NCBI GenBank assembly: GCA_964470195.1
Contig: CAYYBG010000003.1
Location: 1 to 64,000 of the forward strand
Source: RFPI01 sp964470195
GTDB taxonomy: Bacteria; Pseudomonadota; Gammaproteobacteria; Burkholderiales; Methylophilaceae
Length of the DNA: 64,000 nucleotides
Direction: 5' to 3'
Positions within the stretch are counted from its first letter, which is position 1, and the number at the start of each line of letters is the position of its first letter. The notes under the pieces are model-generated. The model saw only the letters and a program-made list of their open reading frames with translations, was not told the origin of the DNA and did no database searches. The position numbers and the translations under genes were made by a program. This document shows positions 43,156 to 52,713 of this stretch, piece by piece.

Positions 43156-43887
43156 TTAAACACACCAATCTGCATCAGGTAACTGATGGAATACTTGTTT
43201 CAAGCCCTCTGACCAGCCTTTTCTTAATACCTGATAATAGGCATCATGTTCGGTCACGCGCTGATAACACTCAGTATGCAAACTGTCGGTTCGATAAACC
43301 AGTAAATCAATAGGAGCACCAACTGAGATATTACTTTTGATGGTCGAATCAAACGATATCAAGGTACATTTCACTGCATCCATCATCGACGTATCGGCTT
43401 GTATCACACGGTCAATAATCGGTTTGCCATACTTGGTTTCGCCTATCTGAAAATAGGGCGTTTCTTGGCTAGCCTCAATAAAATTGCCAGCGTTGTAGAT
43501 ATTAAATAAGCGTGGACGCTCACCTTTAATTTGCCCTGCCACTAGGATACTGGCATGAAATTCTGCTTGGTGATGCTTTAGATGCTCAGCATCACGTTTA
43601 AATACCTCACGCACCTGGTCACCGACCAACTCTGCGACTTCAAACATTGAGTTGGCATTATATAAATGGCGCTGATGATCTTGCTCGAGCATTGCTTGTA
43701 AGCGTGTCACTACTGATTGTGTAATCGCCAAATTACCTGCTGTCAGCAATACAATCACTCGCTCTCCCTTGACTTCAAATCTGTGCATCTTGGGAAATAT
43801 CGCCACTTGGTCAACACCGGCGTTGGTGCGAGTATCCGACGCCAATACCAAGCCTTCATTCAATAACAAACCCACGCAATAGGTCAT
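43156..43887 (-). CDS. Anbu proteasome-like peptidase
   Basis: Anbu is the bacterial Ntn-hydrolase relative of HslV and 20S proteasome subunits; it forms open helical rings. The 243-residue product starts M-T-Y-C-V-G, so Thr2 becomes the N-terminal nucleophile after Met removal, followed by LASDTRTNAG with conserved Asp and the ILLTAGNLA-like strand (here VLLTAGNLA). Length is normal (about 240). It is the last gene of the operon ATP-grasp, alpha-E, transglutaminase, Anbu. Peptidase activity of this family is weak or unproven in vitro. Confidence 0.92.
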   Translation of the reverse strand: MTYCVGLLLNEGLVLASDTRTNAGVDQVAIFPKMHRFEVKGERVIVLLTAGNLAITQSVVTRLQAMLEQDHQRHLYNANSMFEVAELVGDQVREVFKRDAEHLKHHQAEFHASILVAGQIKGERPRLFNIYNAGNFIEASQETPYFQIGETKYGKPIIDRVIQADTSMMDAVKCTLISFDSTIKSNISVGAPIDLLVYRTDSLHTECYQRVTEHDAYYQVLRKGWSEGLKQVFHQLPDADWCV

Positions 43888-43924
43888 ATACTCCTCTCAA
43901 TCTTTATTTTAATAATGTGAATAT

Positions 43925-44746
43925 TTACTGCTGTTGGCTTTGTAACATCTGTCCAGCTAGCTTAGGGTTCAAGCTATTCACGTGGACTTTGGCCTGCATC
44001 TGCTCATCACCTCCGCCGACCCGTATACCACTGACTGGACAGGCATCGTGATAATCCAAACCTGTCGCTAATCTGACATGACTAGCATTTATTTCGCAGC
44101 AATTGGATACGTCTACGCTGGTCCATGCGCATTCATCTAACCAAGCATCTGCCCATGCATGGCTTTCCAGCAAATGTCCATCTTGAGTATACAAATAGCC
44201 ACTGACATAGCGTGCTGGCACATTCAACAGACGGCACAGACTGATAAAAATATGGGCATGGTCTTGGCATACGCCTCTTCCTGTCGCCAAGGCTTCACTC
44301 GCAGTGGTATAGACTTCGGTGCTGCCCTTTTGGTAAGGCACTTGTTGAATAATGCGACGACTAATTTGCAACAAATCCTCTAAACTTTTGGGTGTTTGCA
44401 AGGATTGTGCAAATTGCATCAGTTGCGGGCTGTTATCAGTCAAGCGGGTATGGCGCAAATACACTGGCAAAGGCAATACACTCTCTTGTCTATCATGCGC
44501 AAAACCAGTATCTACCTCGCCCTTGGCGACAATCTTAAGCTCTTGATGGTTACTATCCACCACCACTTGATGCATGATATTTCCGTGCGCGTCTTGGTAC
44601 TGAAACATCTGACCATTGACCAAGATGCTCCAGCTTTTTACTTTCTGGCCAAAGCCATCTTGGGGAGTTAGACGCAATTGTTGAATGCTATACAACAACG
44701 GCTCGCTGTATTGATAATGGGTAGTATGTTGAATAATAAGTTGCAT
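43925..44746 (-). CDS. Transglutaminase-like cysteine protease of the Anbu operon
   Basis: The 273-residue protein has an N-terminal beta domain (about 1-90, IQHTTHYQYSEPLLYSIQQLRLTPQ) and a transglutaminase core with the catalytic Cys in GRGVCQDHAHIFISLCR near 155, His in SHAWADAWLDE near 195 and Asp about 15 residues later. Members in this context are predicted peptide-bond hydrolases or acyl transferases. It is 2 nt from the alpha-E gene and 37 nt from Anbu. Confidence 0.9.
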   Translation of the reverse strand: MQLIIQHTTHYQYSEPLLYSIQQLRLTPQDGFGQKVKSWSILVNGQMFQYQDAHGNIMHQVVVDSNHQELKIVAKGEVDTGFAHDRQESVLPLPVYLRHTRLTDNSPQLMQFAQSLQTPKSLEDLLQISRRIIQQVPYQKGSTEVYTTASEALATGRGVCQDHAHIFISLCRLLNVPARYVSGYLYTQDGHLLESHAWADAWLDECAWTSVDVSNCCEINASHVRLATGLDYHDACPVSGIRVGGGDEQMQAKVHVNSLNPKLAGQMLQSQQQ

Positions 44747-44748
44747 GA

Positions 44749-45696
44749 TTAGGCCGCATGAATATTAAGAAATGTGCGTTGAATTTCACTCGCTAAACGC
44801 TGGTTATTGTCTATAAATTGTGTCAAAAACTCATGTAGTCCATGTTGGAATATATGATCCATACGTCCATACAAAAGACTAGCATTAATCTCGCCAGCGA
44901 TACGTTTACATTCGATATGACGTCCATGCGAAAGTGAATCCAAAATATGGCTTATCTCTTCAAAGCAAGCATGCAAAGAGCGTGGCATATCTGCTCGCAG
45001 CACTAACAGCTCCGCCACATTCCAAGGTTGTATGGTGTCACTAAATATTTTTTGATATGCCTGAAAGGCAGAAACTGAGCGCAACACGGCACTCCACTCG
45101 TAATAATCTACCCCACCACCCACTTCTTGTTCTTGCGGCAGTAGCAAATGATATTTAACGTCGAGCAGCCTAGCAGTGTTGTCGGCACGCTCGATAAATG
45201 TCCCTAAGCGGAGAAAATGAAAAGCATCATCGCGCAACATGGTGCCAAAACTTACCCCGCGAAACATATGTGAACGCGCTTTCACCCAGTCACAAAACTC
45301 ACGCAAGGTTTCTGCAGACAAAGGATGACAGGCCAGTTGTCTGAACTCCAACCATAGGCTATTCATGTTTTCCCAAGTTTCTATGGTCAGCGCCACTCGC
45401 ACAGCGCGTGCATTTTCTCGGGCGGTATACAACGAAGAATAAATGCTTGAAGGGTTCTCCTCATCCAAGGCGAGAAAGTAAATCACTTGCGCCGCCGTCA
45501 CTTGCTCGAAGCGAGCAAAATAAGCTGCGGTATTACCCGAAATCTCTAAAGCAGGTTGCCATAGTGCAGATTCACTTAGTGCCGCGTTCGGCACTAACGC
45601 CATATTGGCAGTGACATCTAATACTCTGGCCATATTTTCTGCACGTTCAATATATCTGGCCATCCAATAAATATGATTCGCGGTTCGACTTAACAT
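44749..45696 (-). CDS. Alpha-E domain protein of the Anbu operon
   Basis: The 315-residue, almost fully helical protein starts MLSRTANHIYWMARYIERAENMARVLD, the hallmark of the alpha-E (COG2307/DUF403) family, and has repeated similar helices including GTFIERADNTARLLD near residue 175. The family accompanies circularly permuted ATP-grasp proteins and transglutaminases, and is thought to help in peptide synthesis or modification. It lies 25 nt after the ATP-grasp gene and 2 nt before the transglutaminase gene. Confidence 0.9.
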   Translation of the reverse strand: MLSRTANHIYWMARYIERAENMARVLDVTANMALVPNAALSESALWQPALEISGNTAAYFARFEQVTAAQVIYFLALDEENPSSIYSSLYTARENARAVRVALTIETWENMNSLWLEFRQLACHPLSAETLREFCDWVKARSHMFRGVSFGTMLRDDAFHFLRLGTFIERADNTARLLDVKYHLLLPQEQEVGGGVDYYEWSAVLRSVSAFQAYQKIFSDTIQPWNVAELLVLRADMPRSLHACFEEISHILDSLSHGRHIECKRIAGEINASLLYGRMDHIFQHGLHEFLTQFIDNNQRLASEIQRTFLNIHAA

Positions 45697-45721
45697 GACG
45701 TTTCCTCTCAGGCTTATGCCG

Positions 45722-47152
45722 CTATTTTTCTGTTACGGGCGCTTGTAATACCCAAGTATCCTTGGTACCGCCCCCTTGAGAAGAATTGACTACCAAGGAA
45801 CCCTCACGCATAGCGACTCGGCAGAGTGCACCGGGCACTAGACTGACCGTCTTTCCTGATAGCACAAAAGGGCGCAAATCGACATGACGTGGGGCAATGC
45901 CCTGCTCTACTAGGGTGGGGCAGGTTGATAGGGTGAGCGTGGGCTGGGCGATGTAATTGGCTGGATTAGCCATGATGCGCAGACGAAATTGTTCAATTTC
46001 ATGTTTGCTCGCCGTCGGTCCTACCAACATACCGTAGCCCCCTGAACCTTGAACTTCTTTGACCACCAACTCGGATAAATGCGCCAATACATAAGCTAAA
46101 TCATCCGCTTGACTGAGTTGATAGGTCGGGACATTGGCCAAAATCGGCGCCTCTCCTAAATAGAACTTAATCATCTCCGGCACATGGATATAGGTTGACT
46201 TATCATCTGCTACCCCTGTTCCAACGGCATTCGCTAGGGTCACCCCACCGGCACGATAAACACTCATCAAACCAGGCACTCCCAACATACTGTCAGGCCG
46301 AAATGTTAGTGGATCGATATAGTCATCGTCGATACGCCGATAAATCACATCCACGCGTTTAGGCCCCTCAGTGGTACGCATATATACCGCATTATTACGC
46401 ACGAATAAATCCTGACCTTCGACCAACTCAACCCCCATTTGTTGAGCAAGAAAAGCATGTTCGAAGTAAGCACTGTTATAAGCGCCTGGGGTAAGCAACA
46501 CCACGGTAGGGTCTTTTACCCCCGGTTGCGCAACAGAACGCAAATTATCTTTCAGCACCTGTGGATAATGTTCCACTGGTGCTACTGAATAATGTCGGAA
46601 CAAATCAGGAAACAAGCGCATCATCATTTTGCGATCTTCTAGCATATAGGAGACCCCAGAAGGAGTGCGCAGATTATCCTCAAGTACATAGAACTGCTTT
46701 TCATCGGTACGAACGATGTCTATCCCAGCAATATGCGCATAAATACCATTCGGCACTTCGACATTAAACATTTCCGGACGATAATGACTGTGCGTAAGGA
46801 TGCTTGCAGGAATAATGCCTGCACGAATAATTTCGCGTTGGTGATAGATATCATGTAAGAACATATTCAACGCTTTAACGCGCTGAATACATCCTTTTGC
46901 AAGCTGCTCCCATTCTGTTGCGGCCAACATGCGCGGAATCACATCAAAAGGAATCAGTCGCTCCGTTCCAGCATCTTCGCCATACACATTAAAGGTAATG
47001 CCCACACGACGAAATAACACCTCCGCTTCTTTGCTTTTACTTTGCAATTGTGCTGGCGAGAGATGTTTCAGCCAATCGGCGTAAGGCGCATATAAATCTC
47101 TTACCCCATCCCCACGACAGTGCATTTCATCAAAAAATTTTGCCGCACTCAT
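45722..47152 (-). CDS. Circularly permuted type 2 ATP-grasp protein of the Anbu operon
   Basis: The protein of about 476 residues belongs to COG2308: FFDEMHCRGDGVRDLYAPYADWL at the start, VLEDNLRTPSGVSYMLEDR near 150, VYRRIDDDYIDPLTF near 260, VKEVQGSGGYGML near 370 and SLVPGALCRVAMREGSLVVNSSQGGG near the end. These enzymes are predicted amide-bond ligases. ATG 47152 (MSAAKFFDE) is preferred over the upstream codon at 47212. It is the first gene of the four-gene Anbu operon. Confidence 0.9.
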   Translation of the reverse strand: MSAAKFFDEMHCRGDGVRDLYAPYADWLKHLSPAQLQSKSKEAEVLFRRVGITFNVYGEDAGTERLIPFDVIPRMLAATEWEQLAKGCIQRVKALNMFLHDIYHQREIIRAGIIPASILTHSHYRPEMFNVEVPNGIYAHIAGIDIVRTDEKQFYVLEDNLRTPSGVSYMLEDRKMMMRLFPDLFRHYSVAPVEHYPQVLKDNLRSVAQPGVKDPTVVLLTPGAYNSAYFEHAFLAQQMGVELVEGQDLFVRNNAVYMRTTEGPKRVDVIYRRIDDDYIDPLTFRPDSMLGVPGLMSVYRAGGVTLANAVGTGVADDKSTYIHVPEMIKFYLGEAPILANVPTYQLSQADDLAYVLAHLSELVVKEVQGSGGYGMLVGPTASKHEIEQFRLRIMANPANYIAQPTLTLSTCPTLVEQGIAPRHVDLRPFVLSGKTVSLVPGALCRVAMREGSLVVNSSQGGGTKDTWVLQAPVTEK

Positions 47153-47404
47153 AGCAACATCCTTATTGTCATCATAAGCTGATACAAGCAAGGCTTGTGC
47201 CAGCCTGAACACTGGCTATTGCTATCAAATTTGCTCATTTCGCACTGAAATTGAGCGCCTACAAAAACCTCGTGCACATTATTGGCGCATGACTTAGGCG
47301 TTATTTTATTCAGCATCATGTCCTGAGAACTAAAGCCTGTATGAAAAGTCTTTAATCTTTGTGTTACTTGTCATTTCAATTTAATTTTCTTGTAGAGGAC
47401 TAGG

Positions 47405-47788
47405 ATGTTTTTTAATAGTTGTTTATACCCGTTTAGCGTTGCCTTACTGGCTATACTTTGGCTTTTAATTACCAACCATAGCGCACTGTGTACTTGCAAA
47501 AAAATGCAAGAGCAAGCCCATCCCAACGCCACCCAGCATCATATTGTTGCGCTCACTAGCTTTGCTGCTTTTATTCCGGCTTTGTATATCTATGCTGCTT
47601 TTTTAAGTGCCAAAGGCGCAGGTGACTCTGGCGTGATTTGGTTGGTGGCTAGTTTTGTCGATTCGTATGCCTTATGCAAATGCAAACAGCCCAAACGCTG
47701 GGGCTTGATAATCGCATTATTGGTGACTATCAGCTTGTGGCTTGGTGGCGCCTATGGAATTTGGCAAGGCTATCGCATCCACGCCTAA
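47405..47788 (+). CDS. Small four-helix membrane protein of unknown function
   Basis: The 127-residue protein has about four hydrophobic segments (residues 5-24, 45-66, 73-90 and 98-120). Two related cytoplasmic-looking patches repeat a Cys-x-Cys-Lys pattern, ALCTCKKMQ near 28 and ALCKCKQPK near 90, which could bind a metal. No family is recognised. It is 38 nt upstream of a secreted dehydrogenase-like gene on the same strand and could be its partner; that is only a positional guess. Confidence 0.6.
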   Translation: MFFNSCLYPFSVALLAILWLLITNHSALCTCKKMQEQAHPNATQHHIVALTSFAAFIPALYIYAAFLSAKGAGDSGVIWLVASFVDSYALCKCKQPKRWGLIIALLVTISLWLGGAYGIWQGYRIHA

Positions 47789-47826
47789 AAACAATCACAG
47801 GCTGTGGGTCATATTCTGGAGGTGTC

Positions 47827-49143
47827 ATGTTGCCCAAAAAAATCTGGCTGACTTGCTTGATGGCTGTTATCAGCATTGGCGTGCTGACACCTGCTTTGGT
47901 TGCAGAACCGGTCAGTCTTGGCGCGCAGCCAGTATTACCCAAACCTGATAGCACGCTTATTCCCACCGTTAACATCGCCAAAGCCTCACAATGGCCAGAG
48001 GGCAAAACACCTAAAGTCATGGCTGGTTTTAGCATTAACGCATTTGCCAGCCAACTCAAGCATCCACGTTGGCTTTATGTTTTGCCGAATGGCGATGTGC
48101 TGGTGGCGCAAAGTAACTACCGCGCCAAGAAAAAAACGCAGTTAAAGGAATGGATTGCGGCTTTCTTTATGCACAAAGCAGGTGCCGGCATAGCTAGTCC
48201 AGATAAAATTGTCCTATTGCGAGATAGCAATGGCGATGGGCAGGCCGATGTGGTCAGCGATTTTCTCACGCATCTTAATGCACCGATTGGCATGGCGCTT
48301 ATCGGCTCTGACCTTTATGTAGCCAATACCGATGCATTGGTCAGGTTTGACTACCAAACGGGGGCATTGAGTATTGATCAAGACTTACACCCCGCAGAGT
48401 TAATCACCGACTTACCCGCTCAAGACCCCAATTCACATTGGACCAAAAATATTATTGCCTCAGCAGACGGTAAAAAAATCTATGTTGCAGTGGGTTCGAA
48501 TAGCAATATTGCTGAACACGGCATGCAGTTTGAGCAAGGTAGAGCAGCCATTGTTGAAGTTGATCTCGCCAGCAAACAAAAGCGTATTTTTGCTTCAGGT
48601 ATTCGTAACCCAGTCGGCTTGGCGTGGAATCCTTCTACACAGCAGCTTTGGTGTGCAGTCAACGAGCGCGACGAGTTAGGGGATGATTTGGTGCCCGATT
48701 ACATAAGCTCAGTCAGTGATGGCGACTTCTTTGGCTGGCCTTGGATTTATTACGAAAAACATCGCGACCCCAGAGTAAAGACTCCCATGCCTGTGGGCTT
48801 GAATTTACGAGCACCAGATTATGCCTTGGGCGCCCATGTTGCCGCATTAGGATTGGTATTTAATGATAAAAGTAATCTACCTGCTGCCTTCAAAAACGGA
48901 GCTTTGGTGAGTCAGCATGGCTCTTGGAATCGTTCTGTTCGAAGCGGTTACAAGGTAGTATTTGTGCCTTTTGCACATGGCAAACCAAATGGTCTACCTA
49001 GCGATTTTGTTTGGGGGTTTGTGGAACAAGATGAGGCATATGGACGTCCTGCAGGCCTTGCCTTCGATCAACATGGCGATTTACTGATTGCGGATGATGT
49101 AGGTAATCGAGTGTGGCGTGTGACCCCCAAGCTGAATCACTAG
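47827..49143 (+). CDS. Secreted sorbosone/glucose dehydrogenase-like beta-propeller (possibly PQQ-dependent)
   Basis: The 438-residue product starts at ATG 47827 with GGAGG 5 nt upstream and has a signal peptide (about 1-24, cleavage LVA|EP). The rest is a six-bladed propeller of the GSDH/L-sorbosone dehydrogenase family: HPRWLYVLPNGDVLVAQSN near residue 80, IVLLRDSNGDGQADVV near 130, SGIRNPVGLAWNP near 258 and SQHGSWNRS near 363. Soluble quinoprotein dehydrogenases in this family use PQQ and calcium. Substrate and cofactor use are unproven here; the pqqA pair elsewhere in the window makes PQQ use plausible. Confidence 0.78.
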   Translation: MLPKKIWLTCLMAVISIGVLTPALVAEPVSLGAQPVLPKPDSTLIPTVNIAKASQWPEGKTPKVMAGFSINAFASQLKHPRWLYVLPNGDVLVAQSNYRAKKKTQLKEWIAAFFMHKAGAGIASPDKIVLLRDSNGDGQADVVSDFLTHLNAPIGMALIGSDLYVANTDALVRFDYQTGALSIDQDLHPAELITDLPAQDPNSHWTKNIIASADGKKIYVAVGSNSNIAEHGMQFEQGRAAIVEVDLASKQKRIFASGIRNPVGLAWNPSTQQLWCAVNERDELGDDLVPDYISSVSDGDFFGWPWIYYEKHRDPRVKTPMPVGLNLRAPDYALGAHVAALGLVFNDKSNLPAAFKNGALVSQHGSWNRSVRSGYKVVFVPFAHGKPNGLPSDFVWGFVEQDEAYGRPAGLAFDQHGDLLIADDVGNRVWRVTPKLNH

Positions 49144-49212
49144 CAGGTCGTTGCCCATCTCTATAAAGCCCGATCCTGCCCTGCTTATGGCTTTGCTACA
49201 ACATCACATGCG

Positions 49213-51969
49213 CTAGGTGATTATGCTCAGGTTGCCATGACTGAGGTCAATTTGACTGATTTTGCTAATACCCAGCAACTGAATCACTACATCGTTTTCT
49301 GTCACCCCATCCACACCATCAGAGATCAATAAATAATAGCTACCTTGGCGATTGACTTTAAACAATGCGAAATCCCCTCGGCTATCGTTGGCAGCACTAA
49401 AACTCGCTGTGATATCTGCTAGAGCATCATTCAGTTTGCTACCTGAGCGATGGGCAAAGGTTGCCACAGCCGTACTTGGATCAATCGATGCTCGGTTGGC
49501 ATCTGCGCTGATATTGCTGCCTCCAATGCTGAGCGCATCAGTAAAATCAATCAAGTCGCCTATCCCCACAGGGCCTTTGGCGAAGTCTGTAATGACATCA
49601 AAAGTTCTGGATAGTTGACCGCTATCTGCTGAGGCAAATACAAAGGTATCAGCACCCGACCCGCCTGCTAAAGTGTCTCTGCCCAATCCTCCAACAATAG
49701 TATCGTTTCCCGCCCGACCAAATAACTTATCATTGCCGGCATTGCCGAATAATTGATCAGCAAAACTAGTCGCTATCAGCGTGTTATTGCCGTCATTCCC
49801 GATCATCGTGAGCGCATTTTTGACTGAACTAGCATGAATCTGATTGGCGGTAGTGGTTGATGTGTCTGCAATAGCTGCTGTTCCGCTACCGATCACAACG
49901 GTTTCAATGCCTCGATCACCTGCATACAGTCTTAGTGTACTTGCTTTGGTGCTGGTGAATCTCACCTCATCTATACCTGTCACACCGGTATCATTAATTT
50001 CAGCTTGGCGATGATGGGACGCGGAACTGATGATGTAAATATCGGACCCGGTCGAACCATTTAACTGATCATTGCCAGCCAAGCCCCAAATAACGTCATT
50101 TCTCTCAGTGCCGACTAATCTATTGGATGCTGCATTGCCAATCAGGGGGATGATGGTGTTGACCTCAAAGATGACGGTATTGTTGACATCATCGCCATCA
50201 TCATTCAGATTACCCGCTGCATCTGAGAACATGGCACTTGCCACACTGACCAGCCCTTCAGCGTTGCTGTTCTGTTCTGGGATGAATATCGCGCTATAGA
50301 AATTATCAGAACCACTAAAATCAGCTAAAACACCACCCCTTACCGTCACATCATCGACGCTAAAATCGCTAGCGTTTTCGCTCAGAATAAAGCTAATCAA
50401 CGCACTCTCACCAATCGTTAAACTCATATCATTAGAGGCCAAACTGATGTTTGGTCTTAACGTATCCACGGCGATAAGCACGGAATTGTTTAGGTGATCT
50501 TGGGCATCATTCAAATTGCCTGCTGCATCACTAAACACACCAGCGCTTACACTGACCACCCCATCCGTGTTGCTATCAACTTCAGGCGTAAAAATCACGC
50601 TGTATTCAGTCCCAGCACCGCTAAAATGACTTAATGTCCCACCCGAGACAGTAATGTCCTCAAGGGTAAAGTCTGTGGATGCTTCGCTTAAAACAAAATT
50701 GATTTGCGTCGTCTGCCCTGACCTTAAGCTCAAGTCGTTAGCGCTTATATGAATGGTCGGCGCAACAAAATCTATGCTAGAAATAGAGATGGTTTGATCA
50801 GCAAATTGAAAATACTCTACACCCGTGATGGTATCGGTTCCCTCATCACCGGTTAGGGCAGTGATGGAATAAATATTGCCATTCAAGCTAATGCTATAGT
50901 TGTCCAAAGATAAACTAAACACGCAGGTATCGATACCTTCGCCACAATCAATGAAATCGTCTGCACCCCCACCAACAATGGTATCGTCGCCCAAGCCACC
51001 CACTAAAGTATTGGCAGTTTGATTGCCAATTATTTCGTCGTTTCCCGAGCCTCCAATCGCATTCTCAATCACTACTTGATAAGCAATCCAAATATTATTG
51101 ACTGCATAAAGATCAGCGCCTGAGGAATCTTTGACATAAATCTTGTTACCTAGTTGGCTGCCTGCTGACTCGACTCCGGCATGAAGATTAATCAATCCTC
51201 CGCTCGAGCCATGATATTGAATCGTGTCGATTCCTGCAGTATCCCAGATTGACTCTAGGTAGTTCTGACCTTGGTAAAATTCATACAAATTATCATCTGC
51301 GTTATAAGTGGAGTTGCTTCCATATATGCTTTGCAGTGCAGCAATATCGAGGACCATCGGAGTGGTTGGATAGAACGATAAATAACTTGAATCATCGCCA
51401 GGTGCTGCGGAGTAGCTCATATTGGTAAAAACTTTGCTATCCAGCGCTGTAGGAATAATTAGTGAATTGGCAAAGGAAGTTTCAAACGGGTGTTTTAAAC
51501 CCAAGGCATGACCAATTTCATGCACCACTGTGTGATATTCATAACTACCAAATTGCCATGTATTGGTATAACTAGAAGCATAGCGGTTAAACCATATATC
51601 TCCAGACTTCGCTTGTGGCCCTGGAAGATATGCCCATGCTTGAGCACCGGAGACCTGCTGCATCCAACTGTAGCCAAATCTAAAATCTCCAACTTGAGTA
51701 TTGGTTTCAAGCGTTTCAATCAGTGTGAGATTGGCGACATTTGCCCATGATTGAAGCGCTAGGCGCACATATTGTTTATCTGTGTCTTTTAGGAATGTGA
51801 GATGACTATTATTTTCTTCGTAGTTGCTATCAAACACACTACCAGCTGAGATAAAACTGAAGCTAATTAGATTGTTTGACCACTGAATTCCATCCAATAT
51901 GCTATCAACGACAGGATCCCCAGACAGATCGTGGTAATTCCATGGGGTTGATTCTCTTGGCGAAGGCAT
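49213..51969 (-). CDS. RTX serralysin-like metalloprotease with tandem Ig-like repeats
   Basis: The 918-residue protein has no signal peptide, as expected for type I secretion. The peptidase M10 domain (about 1-270) has the zinc motif His150-Glu151-x-x-His154-x-x-Gly157-x-x-His160 and the Met-turn near Met184 (NMSYSA). Then come RTX nonapeptides (GGLGDDTIVGGG), two tandem Ig-like repeats of about 100 residues (about 400-600, each with FSDAAGNLN), a second RTX array (GNAGNDKLFGRAGNDTIVGG) and a C-terminal secretion region with DVITDFAKG. No type I secretion genes are adjacent. It should be a secreted, calcium-activated protease. Confidence 0.88.
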   Translation of the reverse strand: MPSPRESTPWNYHDLSGDPVVDSILDGIQWSNNLISFSFISAGSVFDSNYEENNSHLTFLKDTDKQYVRLALQSWANVANLTLIETLETNTQVGDFRFGYSWMQQVSGAQAWAYLPGPQAKSGDIWFNRYASSYTNTWQFGSYEYHTVVHEIGHALGLKHPFETSFANSLIIPTALDSKVFTNMSYSAAPGDDSSYLSFYPTTPMVLDIAALQSIYGSNSTYNADDNLYEFYQGQNYLESIWDTAGIDTIQYHGSSGGLINLHAGVESAGSQLGNKIYVKDSSGADLYAVNNIWIAYQVVIENAIGGSGNDEIIGNQTANTLVGGLGDDTIVGGGADDFIDCGEGIDTCVFSLSLDNYSISLNGNIYSITALTGDEGTDTITGVEYFQFADQTISISSIDFVAPTIHISANDLSLRSGQTTQINFVLSEASTDFTLEDITVSGGTLSHFSGAGTEYSVIFTPEVDSNTDGVVSVSAGVFSDAAGNLNDAQDHLNNSVLIAVDTLRPNISLASNDMSLTIGESALISFILSENASDFSVDDVTVRGGVLADFSGSDNFYSAIFIPEQNSNAEGLVSVASAMFSDAAGNLNDDGDDVNNTVIFEVNTIIPLIGNAASNRLVGTERNDVIWGLAGNDQLNGSTGSDIYIISSASHHRQAEINDTGVTGIDEVRFTSTKASTLRLYAGDRGIETVVIGSGTAAIADTSTTTANQIHASSVKNALTMIGNDGNNTLIATSFADQLFGNAGNDKLFGRAGNDTIVGGLGRDTLAGGSGADTFVFASADSGQLSRTFDVITDFAKGPVGIGDLIDFTDALSIGGSNISADANRASIDPSTAVATFAHRSGSKLNDALADITASFSAANDSRGDFALFKVNRQGSYYLLISDGVDGVTENDVVIQLLGISKISQIDLSHGNLSIIT
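50155..50755. repeat. Tandem repeat encoding two Ig-like domains
   Basis: Two units of about 300 bp in the RTX protease gene encode similar domains: SANDLSLRSGQTTQINFVLS and SNDMSLTIGESALISFILS begin them, and both contain VFSDAAGNLN or MFSDAAGNLN. DNA identity is moderate, so the duplication is not recent. Confidence 0.6.
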
Positions 51970-52059
51970 ACAAAAGCTTTTATAGAAATAACAATTAATA
52001 TTCTATGGATAAGCAATAAAGAGGGCAATCAAACAGGAGAAGAAAAGCAAAAAAAGTAT

Positions 52060-52138
<79 letters not shown>

Positions 52139-52272
52139 CCGGATCTCGCTAGCGATGACTAACATAACGAGAAAGGCGTGCATTATAGCGGATGCCAACG
52201 CGATTCCAAAGTACTAAGCTTAGTGGTAATTAGATGATGGATGGAGCTAGGGGTGCGCTTGAAACAATCTGA

Positions 52273-52713
52273 CTAGTTGGCAGATTGTTTAAGCATCTGC
52301 AATATCTCCAACAATCCCTGACGAATAGCATCGATATTGACGTTCGACTCCGGCGTGGCAAAAGCCTGGCTTGGACTGTTGGCGTGCGCATGGGAATTGG
52401 AAAGCTGGTGATTGACGCTAGGCTTTGCATCGCCTTCGCTGAGACGATTTCTTGCACCACTGATGGTGAAACCTTGCTCATACAGCAGTTCACGGATACG
52501 TCTTATTAATAAGACTTCGTGGTGTTGATAGTATCGACGATTACCCCGACGTTTTACTGGCTTGAGCTGATTAAACTCTTGCTCCCAATAGCGCAACACG
52601 TGTGGTTTAACACCACACAAGTCACTGACTTCGCCTATTGTAAAATAGCGTTTGGCTGGAATCGCCGGCAGGGATGCAACCGGGATAAAAGAATTAGGCG
52701 TGATCTCCGCCAT
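52273..52713 (-). CDS. MerR family transcriptional regulator (downstream of ihfA)
   Basis: The 146-residue protein has a MerR-type winged helix at about residues 24-75 (KRYFTIGEVSDLCGVKPHVLRYWEQEF, then RRYYQHHEVLLIRRIRELLYEQG). It lacks cysteines that would sense metals, and its C-terminal part is short and polar. MerR proteins of this type regularly follow ihfA in the pheST-ihfA cluster; their targets are unknown. Its start overlaps ihfA by 20 nt. Confidence 0.9.
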   Translation of the reverse strand: MAEITPNSFIPVASLPAIPAKRYFTIGEVSDLCGVKPHVLRYWEQEFNQLKPVKRRGNRRYYQHHEVLLIRRIRELLYEQGFTISGARNRLSEGDAKPSVNHQLSNSHAHANSPSQAFATPESNVNIDAIRQGLLEILQMLKQSAN

